The position numbers and the translations under genes were made by a program. 64,000 nt of DNA. It comes from WJKR01 sp964556395. Its GTDB lineage: Archaea > Nanobdellota > Nanobdellia > Woesearchaeales > WJKR01. The stretch covers positions 1 to 64,000 of the forward strand of contig CAZKVR010000001.1 of assembly GCA_964556395.1 (NCBI GenBank), written 5' to 3'. This document shows, piece by piece, positions 59,153 through 64,000 of the stretch; within the stretch, counting starts at the first letter, position 1; every line of letters begins with the position of its first letter. Under the pieces are notes generated by a model that worked only from the letters and a program-made list of their open reading frames with translations, was not told the DNA's origin and ran no database searches.

Positions 59153-60465
59153 CGCCTCGAGAGAGCTTGTTTCTTCGCGCACAGTCCTGCGGCGATCGTC
59201 AGGGGGTCGAATATCGGCGCTGAGGCGGGGTTGTAGCAGGTCTCCAGCTCTGCCAGTTCTCCTGCCCGGACGCCTTTCCTGATCGCTAGCGAGATGAGGT
59301 CCAGCCGTCCCGCGACCTCGTCGTCGCCTACCGCCTGTCCTCCGACTACCTTGCCGGTCTCGTCGCAGACGAGCTTTATGGTTATGCGCTCTTCAGAGGG
59401 GTGGTATTCTGCCCGTACGCCGCTCGTATACCGTGCGGAGACCGTCCTGAAGCCCACGTCCGAGGCTCTCTTCCCGGTCAGCCCGACGGCTCCTACGTAG
59501 ACGCCTCCAATCTTCGAGATGGTGTTGTTCACCACGGGCGGGAATTCCTTCTTGCCTCCCAGCACGTTCTCCGCGACCGTCTTGGCTTGCCTGACGGCGG
59601 TCGTCCCTAGCTGGCTGCACACCTTCCGTCCGGTGTCTTGTTCGTGGGATTCTACGCAGTCCCCGCAGGCGAATATGTTCTCGTCGGTGGTCCGCATGGT
59701 CGCGTCTACGAGTACGCCCTTGTCGGTCTCCAAGCCCGCTTCTCGCGCCAGGCGGGTGTCTGGCTTGACCCCGGCGCATATGAACAGCTTGTCGGATGGG
59801 ATCTCTTTGTCGTGCGTGCGTACCTTGTCGGGAGTCGCTTCGTTCACGCTGGTCCGGGTGTATATCTTGACTCCTTTGGCTTCCAGGATTTCCGCGACGA
59901 GTCGTGACATGTCCTCGTCCAGCAGGTCGGGTAGGATGTGTTCTTGCGTCTCTATGAGGGTGACGTCCTCCTCTTTGCTTGCGAGGGCGTCCGCCAGCTC
60001 CACCCCTATCATGCCTGCGCCGACGACTACTGACTTCTTGCCCGGCCGTATCGTCTCGCTGATCCTCTTCGCGTCCTCGATCGTCTTCAGGCAGTAGAAC
60101 CTGGTCTGGTCGAGCCCTTGTATCGGTGGGATGGAGGGCTTGCTGCCTGTCGCGAGTACGAGGGCGTCGTACGGCAATTCCTCGCCATCGGCGAGAACCG
60201 CTTTTTTGGCGTTCCTGTCGATGGCCTTCACGTGAGAGTCGAGCATCAGCCGTATGGCGTTCTGCTCGTAATCCTCCTTCTTGAAGATGTAGATGTGGTC
60301 GAAGGACGGTATCTCGCCTGACAGCACGTAGGGGAGCGCGCAGGGGGAGTACTCCGTGTCAGCGGTCTTCTCTACCAGTGTTATCTCGACGTCCTTGTCC
60401 AGCTTCCTCAGCTCGTACGCGCACGTCGTGCCGGCGCTCCCTCCTCCTATGATGACGACTCTCAT
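59149..60465 (-). CDS. FAD-dependent pyridine nucleotide-disulfide oxidoreductase, CoA-disulfide-reductase/Nox type
   Basis: The 438-residue flavoprotein has an FAD motif GGGSAG (7-12), a second Rossmann motif (VVVGAGMIGVELADAL) and the FAD-binding ACGDCVES. Instead of the CxxxxC redox pair of dihydrolipoamide dehydrogenase it has a single active-site Cys (Cys42, YSPCALPYVLSGE), as in CoA-disulfide reductases and NADH oxidases/persulfide reductases. The C-terminal YNPASAP...DPLTIAA segment also fits that family. Its place between a thioredoxin lipoprotein and lipA, coupled by ATGA overlap, suggests it passes electrons from NAD(P)H to the lipoyl protein or a thiol carrier. The natural substrate is not determined by sequence. 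Confidence 0.85.
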   Translation of the reverse strand: MRVVIIGGGSAGTTCAYELRKLDKDVEITLVEKTADTEYSPCALPYVLSGEIPSFDHIYIFKKEDYEQNAIRLMLDSHVKAIDRNAKKAVLADGEELPYDALVLATGSKPSIPPIQGLDQTRFYCLKTIEDAKRISETIRPGKKSVVVGAGMIGVELADALASKEEDVTLIETQEHILPDLLDEDMSRLVAEILEAKGVKIYTRTSVNEATPDKVRTHDKEIPSDKLFICAGVKPDTRLAREAGLETDKGVLVDATMRTTDENIFACGDCVESHEQDTGRKVCSQLGTTAVRQAKTVAENVLGGKKEFPPVVNNTISKIGGVYVGAVGLTGKRASDVGFRTVSARYTSGVRAEYHPSEERITIKLVCDETGKVVGGQAVGDDEVAGRLDLISLAIRKGVRAGELAELETCYNPASAPIFDPLTIAAGLCAKKQALSRR

Positions 60466-60475
60466 CCTGGTAGCC

Positions 60476-60901
60476 TTACTGCACCTTGTCCCCTGGGTTG
60501 GGGCAGTCGTTCTCGATGCAGTCTTGTACTACTGCTTCCATCTCTTCTCCCATGGCGTCGTTGTAGCCGACCCAGTGCTCCTCTCCGATAAAGGTTGTGG
60601 GAACGCCTCGTGCTTGGAAGCCGTACGCTCGCGCCAATTCTTGGAAGAGTCCGGCGTTCTCAGGGTTCTTCCACGTCTCGAACATCTTCACCTCGACTTC
60701 AGGGTATTCCTGTTCCATCTCTTCCAGGAACGACTTCTCAGTGGCGCAGTGCGGGCAGCCCTCGCCCCAGAAGAAGTAGACCACTACTTTTTCGGGGTCG
60801 TCATTGATGTCTGCCACGGCGTTACCGTTGGGGCTGGACGCGCATCCTGTGAGTGCCAATAGTGCTATCATCGCTACTGCCATGTATAATTGCTTGTTCA
60901 T
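60476..60901 (-). CDS. thioredoxin-fold lipoprotein, CPHC active site
   Basis: The 141-residue product has a lipobox (LTGC, Cys20), a short linker with GNAV and a thioredoxin/glutaredoxin domain. Its active site is CPHC (Cys49-Cys52; FFWGEGCPHC), the cis-Pro strand is GVPTTFI, and extra Cys sit near the end (QDCIENDC). It would face outside, anchored by lipid. Its domain is almost identical, in DNA as well as protein, to the N-terminal thioredoxin domain of the DsbD fusion upstream (275 bp, three differences). GGAGG precedes the ATG; it follows gcvH by one base. Confidence 0.9.
   Translation of the reverse strand: MNKQLYMAVAMIALLALTGCASSPNGNAVADINDDPEKVVVYFFWGEGCPHCATEKSFLEEMEQEYPEVEVKMFETWKNPENAGLFQELARAYGFQARGVPTTFIGEEHWVGYNDAMGEEMEAVVQDCIENDCPNPGDKVQ
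60508..60782 (-). repeat. 275-bp near-identical repeat, copy in thioredoxin lipoprotein
   Basis: Matches 62649-62923 with three mismatches over 275 bp (same orientation, 2141 bp apart). It covers nearly the entire thioredoxin domain. Confidence 0.93.
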
Positions 60902-60902
60902 T

Positions 60903-61295
60903 CTAGCTTCCTCCGATCGTCCGTTCGTAGGTTTTCTTGGCCTCTTCAGGGCTCAATAGTCGTTCTTGTTCTTTCGGGTCTTCCATCTTGACTTTCATGA
61001 CCCAGTGCTTGTAGGGGTCCTCGTTGATCTTTGAGGGTTCGTCGAAGAGGGTGTCGTTCACCTCGATTATCTCTCCTGACACCGGGCTTGAGAGGTGTCC
61101 GGACCATTTCACCGCTTCGACGGACACGTAGGTCTCTCCTTGTTTGATCCTCTTGCCTTTCTCAGGGAGTTGTATGAAGACGAACTCCTTGACTTTCGAG
61201 GCGGCTGGCTCTACGACGCCTATCGTTGCGGTGTCGCCTTCTATCTTGGCCCAGGTGTAGTCCTTGTTGTATTTCAGGTCATTCGGAATCCTCAT
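60903..61295 (-). CDS. gcvH: lipoyl carrier protein of the GcvH family (H-like/LbpA-like)
   Basis: The 130-residue product is a lipoyl-domain protein with GcvH overall features (IGVVEPAASKVKEFVFIQLP, then SSPVSGEIIEVND). The expected lipoylation Lys is in VEAVKWSGHLSSPVSG (Lys63). Classical H proteins have ES-V-K-A at this point; here the SV is followed by Glu and the Lys lies three residues on, before Trp. This resembles H-like carriers linked to sulfur/thiol metabolism more than glycine cleavage H protein. ATG 61295 is preferred because GGAGG lies 9 nt upstream. The gene overlaps the DsbD fusion 3' end. No GcvP or GcvT is nearby. Confidence 0.85.
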   Translation of the reverse strand: MRIPNDLKYNKDYTWAKIEGDTATIGVVEPAASKVKEFVFIQLPEKGKRIKQGETYVSVEAVKWSGHLSSPVSGEIIEVNDTLFDEPSKINEDPYKHWVMKVKMEDPKEQERLLSPEEAKKTYERTIGGS

Positions 61296-63027
61296 CCTTA
61301 TCATCCTCCTTTAGCTTTTCCGAACCTATAGTGATGCCGAATTTTGGGAGCACTTTCCGGTGTATGAATATCAACAGGAAGGATGCTCCGATGGCTCCTC
61401 CGAATATCAATAGGGTCGTGCCTATCCGGTTCATCAGGTCTGGGTTGATGAGCATCACCAGGCCTAGGGCGAGCATTATCATCCCGCCTATGAGCTTCAA
61501 TATCCTGCCATGCTTCTCTTCGAACCTTGCTGATTTCATGGTGATCAGGGCTGCCAGTATTATTATTATCTCTATCGAGAGGTATATCACCATATATAAC
61601 AGGAGATGTATCAGGAAGGCGAATCCCTGTATCTGGTTCTGCGCCATCATGTTGCTCCATATCAATGGGAACCCTGCAGTGCAGGGCAGTTCCACGAGCA
61701 CCACGCCGAGAGCCAGCACTGCGGTGCCGATGACGGTGGCGCCGAAGGACTTATCGCTCTTCATGACATGGCGCATGTTCTTGAATATCTTCGGTTTGTA
61801 CTTGTCAGGGATGGTGAATGATATCCCTTTCTTGTACCAGAAATAATCCTTTATGTTGACTGTGGCGAATATGAAAGCCATGAGTGCCACGATGACTTGT
61901 ATCCAGGACAGGTATCCTACGTAGAGGAACACGTTCAACAGGCCTGCCATGAAGAGCGCGTAAGCTATCCCTGTGACCAGGAGGAAGGTGCCTCCTACAG
62001 TCAGTATCTTCTTCCTCGAATTGGAATATATCACTATACCTAAGAGGAATGTTATCAGCCACAGCGAGCACGGGTTGAAGCCGTCGATGAAAGCTATGAT
62101 CGCTGTCGTGACGTACGTGGGCATGTAGGAAAGGTTCACCACGCCTAGTAGGGGCAGTTCTACCTGTTCTTGAGATTCTGACTTGTAACTCTTTTCAGGC
62201 ATGCCTGGTGTTATCCCTTTGATGTTTTCTGCAGGGCAGGGGCAGGTCTTCTCTTCGCACTCCTTGACTAGGGAATCGATGTTGTCCTTTATCGCGTCCT
62301 GTCCTATCAGGTAGTTGTCGCCGCTGAACAAGGCAGGGTATCCCGCCATTCTGACACCATAGGTCTCTTTGAACGAGTCGTACAGCTCCTCTTCGGATCC
62401 GTTCGAGACGTAGTGGTACACGAGGTGGACGTCCTCGTAGTCCTGCTGTTCAAGGTATGCTTCTAGTTCGGCACAATCGGTGCAGTTCTCGTCCAGGAAG
62501 AGGTGCATGCAGGTGGTGTTCGTCTCGTGGGCGCTTTGGTCTCCGGCCTGCGTGGTGTCGTCGGGGGCGGATTCTTCTTGCCGGGTTTCTTGAGCTAACA
62601 GCGAGGCTTCTTCCTCTACACCTGCTGTCTCTGCAGGGTCTGGACAGCCGTTCTCGATGCAGTCTTGTACTGCTGCTTCCATCTCTTCTCCCATGGCGTC
62701 GTTGTAGCCGACCCAGTGCTCCTCTCCGATAAAGGTTGTGGGAACGCCTCGTGCTTGGAAGCCGTACGCTCGCGCCAATTCTTGGAAGAGTCCGGCGTTC
62801 TCAGGGTTCTTCCACGTCTCGAACATCTTCACCTCGACTTCAGGGTATTCCTGTTCCATCTCTTCCAGGAATGGCTTCTCAGTGGCGCAGTGCGGGCAGC
62901 CCTCGCCCCAGAAGAAGTAGACCGTCGTCTCGGACTGGCCTTCCTGGGCCGCGACAGGGGTTACTGCCGTGAGCAGCAAGAAGGCCAGGATGAATATTTT
63001 CAATGTTTGTGTTCGCTTGATGTCCAT
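61279..63027 (-). CDS. two thioredoxin domains fused to a DsbD/CcdA-type membrane thiol transporter
   Basis: The 582-residue product has a signal peptide and then an external thioredoxin domain with CPHC (Cys44-Cys47). After a Gln/Glu/Thr linker comes a second thioredoxin-like domain with CTDC (Cys182-Cys185) and a CPCP near its end, then a DsbD/CcdA-like membrane core. Core cysteines are in DGFNPCSLW (Cys320) and VELPCTAGF (Cys449), the pair that carries electrons across the membrane in DsbD. A charged C-terminus is cytoplasmic. It is the first gene of the operon, with GAGGTGT before the ATG. The membrane core lacks an obvious thioredoxin donor in the operon; the lipoyl H-like protein encoded next is the candidate. 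Confidence 0.92.
   Translation of the reverse strand: MDIKRTQTLKIFILAFLLLTAVTPVAAQEGQSETTVYFFWGEGCPHCATEKPFLEEMEQEYPEVEVKMFETWKNPENAGLFQELARAYGFQARGVPTTFIGEEHWVGYNDAMGEEMEAAVQDCIENGCPDPAETAGVEEEASLLAQETRQEESAPDDTTQAGDQSAHETNTTCMHLFLDENCTDCAELEAYLEQQDYEDVHLVYHYVSNGSEEELYDSFKETYGVRMAGYPALFSGDNYLIGQDAIKDNIDSLVKECEEKTCPCPAENIKGITPGMPEKSYKSESQEQVELPLLGVVNLSYMPTYVTTAIIAFIDGFNPCSLWLITFLLGIVIYSNSRKKILTVGGTFLLVTGIAYALFMAGLLNVFLYVGYLSWIQVIVALMAFIFATVNIKDYFWYKKGISFTIPDKYKPKIFKNMRHVMKSDKSFGATVIGTAVLALGVVLVELPCTAGFPLIWSNMMAQNQIQGFAFLIHLLLYMVIYLSIEIIIILAALITMKSARFEEKHGRILKLIGGMIMLALGLVMLINPDLMNRIGTTLLIFGGAIGASFLLIFIHRKVLPKFGITIGSEKLKEDDKDEDSE
62649..62923 (-). repeat. 275-bp near-identical repeat, copy in DsbD fusion
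   Basis: Partner of 60508-60782. It corresponds to the first thioredoxin domain of the membrane fusion protein. Confidence 0.93.
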
Positions 63028-63063
63028 CAGTCACACCTCATACGGTAGGTGAATCTCGAACAG

Positions 63064-63075
63064 GTTTTTAAAGGT
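63064..63075 (-). promoter_or_regulatory. TATA box of the thiol-relay operon
   Basis: On the minus strand, CCTTTAAAAACC lies about 40 bp upstream of the ATG at 63027, leaving a short leader with GAGGTGT. It is the only strong TATA-like box seen for the nine genes that follow down to 56175, which are spaced by 0-11 bp or overlap. Confidence 0.55.
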
Positions 63076-63196
63076 TTTTTTCAAAAAGTGAAATGAGCCC
63101 TCAAGATCGTTTCGTGAGATGAAACCACTCTTTTGCACTACCCCCTCGCGAGAATCCGTGAAAGACGATGATTCCCACGGGTTATGGAGGGACGGC

Positions 63197-63721
63197 TCAT
63201 TCGAGGAAAATGCGTTTCAGGTCGTCGTCCAAGAGTATCATGTTGGTCATCCCTTTCTTCTCCTTCTTCAACACCCCTTTCTTCACCAACCCATCGAGTC
63301 GCCGGTGGATTTTCACTGCGCTCATGGACGTGACTCGGGAGAGCTTGCTCTGCGCGACGCTGCCTCCGCGTCGTATGACCGCTTCTAGTATCTCCTTGCC
63401 CTCAGGGTCCAGGAAGCTAAGCGTCTTCTCCACATCCTGTTTGAAGTGCTTCTTCTCCTTGAAGAAGGATTTCGCCAGGAGGTAATACGTGATAGTGCCC
63501 ACGAAGACGCCTGCTGAGGACAACAACACCAGTATGATGGATGGCGTGAGCCCGCACCCGCACGTTTCACCCACACCATACGTCTCCCTGATATAGAACA
63601 CGGCGAAACTCGATATGAAGACGAATCCCATGACAAGGGATATCGCGAGCATGAGATTGATCAGGTCTTTCCTAGTCTGCATTTCAAACTCTCTTCTCCT
63701 GCCTATGGTTGTGACAGTCAT
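63197..63721 (-). CDS. membrane-bound winged-helix regulator with external CGC motif
   Basis: The product is up to 174 residues: a short cytoplasmic start, one membrane helix (LINLMLAISLVMGFVFISSF), an outside loop RETYGVGETCGCGLTPS, a second helix (SIILVLLSSAGVFVGTITYY), a helical linker and a C-terminal winged helix. The winged helix carries the recognition part SKLSRVTSMSAVKIHRRLDG and wing KKEKKGMT. The loop between the two helices carries CGC, a potential redox switch on the same side as the thioredoxin domains encoded next door. ATG 63721 (7 nt after the expected initiation point from CTTAAATAC) and ATG 63682 are both possible starts. It may regulate the downstream thiol operon; that is inference. 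Confidence 0.75.
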   Translation of the reverse strand: MTVTTIGRRREFEMQTRKDLINLMLAISLVMGFVFISSFAVFYIRETYGVGETCGCGLTPSIILVLLSSAGVFVGTITYYLLAKSFFKEKKHFKQDVEKTLSFLDPEGKEILEAVIRRGGSVAQSKLSRVTSMSAVKIHRRLDGLVKKGVLKKEKKGMTNMILLDDDLKRIFLE

Positions 63722-63844
63722 TTATGGGCATGGATAGACCGCAGATGCGTATTTAAGTCTTTCGTCGCTCTCCTGGAACCCGTAGTAAAGAAGAGAGCAA
63801 TCCTCGAGAAACACAAGAAGATAATAAGCGTAAAAAAATGTCGT

Positions 63845-64000
63845 TCACGGCGTCCATCGCATCATCGTCCTAGGGAACGGGATAGCATCCTTGATGTTGT
63901 CAGCTCCGGTGATCCAGGTGATGACGCGTTCCACGCCGACGCCGTAGCCGGAGTGAGGTACCGAACCGTACTCGCGGAGGTCCATGTACCAGTCGTAGTT
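63845..64000 (-). CDS. asnS: asparaginyl-tRNA synthetase, C-terminal end only
   Basis: The last 51 codons of a gene run in from the right edge and stop at 63845-63847. The sequence YDWYMDLREYGSVPHSGYGV, followed by GVERVI (class II motif 3) and IPFPRTMMRWTP, is the end of an archaeal AsnRS. The ending IPFPRT separates it from AspRS, which usually ends in LFPRD.... Confidence 0.9.
   Translation of the reverse strand, partial: NYDWYMDLREYGSVPHSGYGVGVERVITWITGADNIKDAIPFPRTMMRWTP

Noticed and set aside
59149..60465. Dihydrolipoamide dehydrogenase
   Set aside because: The CxxxxC redox pair is absent; the single Cys in SPCALPYV and the C-terminal signature fit the CoA-disulfide reductase/Nox group.
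56789..61295. Glycine cleavage system
   Set aside because: Only an H-like protein and lipoylation enzymes are present; GcvP, GcvT and a true Lpd are missing and the H-like lipoyl motif is atypical.

Overview
The window is archaeal. It carries archaellum (archaeal flagellum) genes, archaellins with class III signal peptides, archaeal TATA boxes 25-30 bp upstream of many leaderless starts, GGTGA/GGAGG ribosome sites inside operons, an archaeal-type NMN adenylyltransferase and the end of an asparaginyl-tRNA synthetase. Very compact spacing (ATGA start/stop overlaps, convergent genes overlapping at their stop codons), many huge secreted proteins, the 'CGDGTC...CSTCEADCGVC' cysteine motif and 'GNAV/GDAV' strings after signal peptides suggest a DPANN archaeon, possibly Woesearchaeota-like. 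That placement is inference; no rRNA is present.

Layout. 1-5244: the start of a very large secreted protein (running off the left edge), a secreted domain protein, an archaellin and a two-helix membrane protein. 5245-5726: non-coding, with a strong RNA-like hairpin. 5727-12143 (minus): the archaellum motor operon arlF-arlH-arlI-arlJ; arlI is interrupted by a ~628-residue intein. 12144-17071: a divergent winged-helix regulator with a palindrome in its promoter, a Gln/Pro-rich ArlC-like scaffold and two more archaellins. 17148-46371: about 29 kb of cell-surface genes. Most products have a signal peptide, large Ig/CARDB/DUF11-like ectodomains, one membrane helix and a short or coiled-coil cytoplasmic tail. 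They are interspersed with a degenerate tandem tyrosine-recombinase-like protein, small membrane proteins, a DNA-binding protein and a DMT transporter. A 100-N gap at 23768 is an assembly artefact inside one gene. 46368-47627: a fourth archaellin. 47728-54016: housekeeping and repair genes (RQC-UvrD-HRDC helicase divergent from Mre11, HAD phosphatase, MFS transporter, NadM-PncC fusion).

54165-56136 (minus): an ArsR regulator, thioredoxin-like protein, a deleted lipoprotein/CcdA remnant and an ArsP-type permease. 56175-63027 (minus) is the most interesting segment. It is a tightly packed operon with a thioredoxin-thioredoxin-DsbD membrane protein, a lipoyl H-like protein, a thioredoxin lipoprotein, a flavin disulfide oxidoreductase with one conserved active-site cysteine, lipoyl synthase LipA, a lipoprotein, the bipartite ligase LplA + LplB, and a second lipoprotein. 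No glycine decarboxylase or 2-oxoacid dehydrogenase genes are present. I propose that this is a lipoyl-protein-dependent transmembrane thiol relay: NAD(P)H to flavoprotein to lipoyl-H protein to DsbD core to extracytoplasmic thioredoxins. A membrane-bound winged-helix protein with an outward-facing CGC motif lies just upstream. The window ends in asnS.

Limits: all domain calls are by eye from translated sequence, and no database search was possible. Starts were moved from the longest frame where ribosome sites, ATGA overlaps or TATA spacing decided them.
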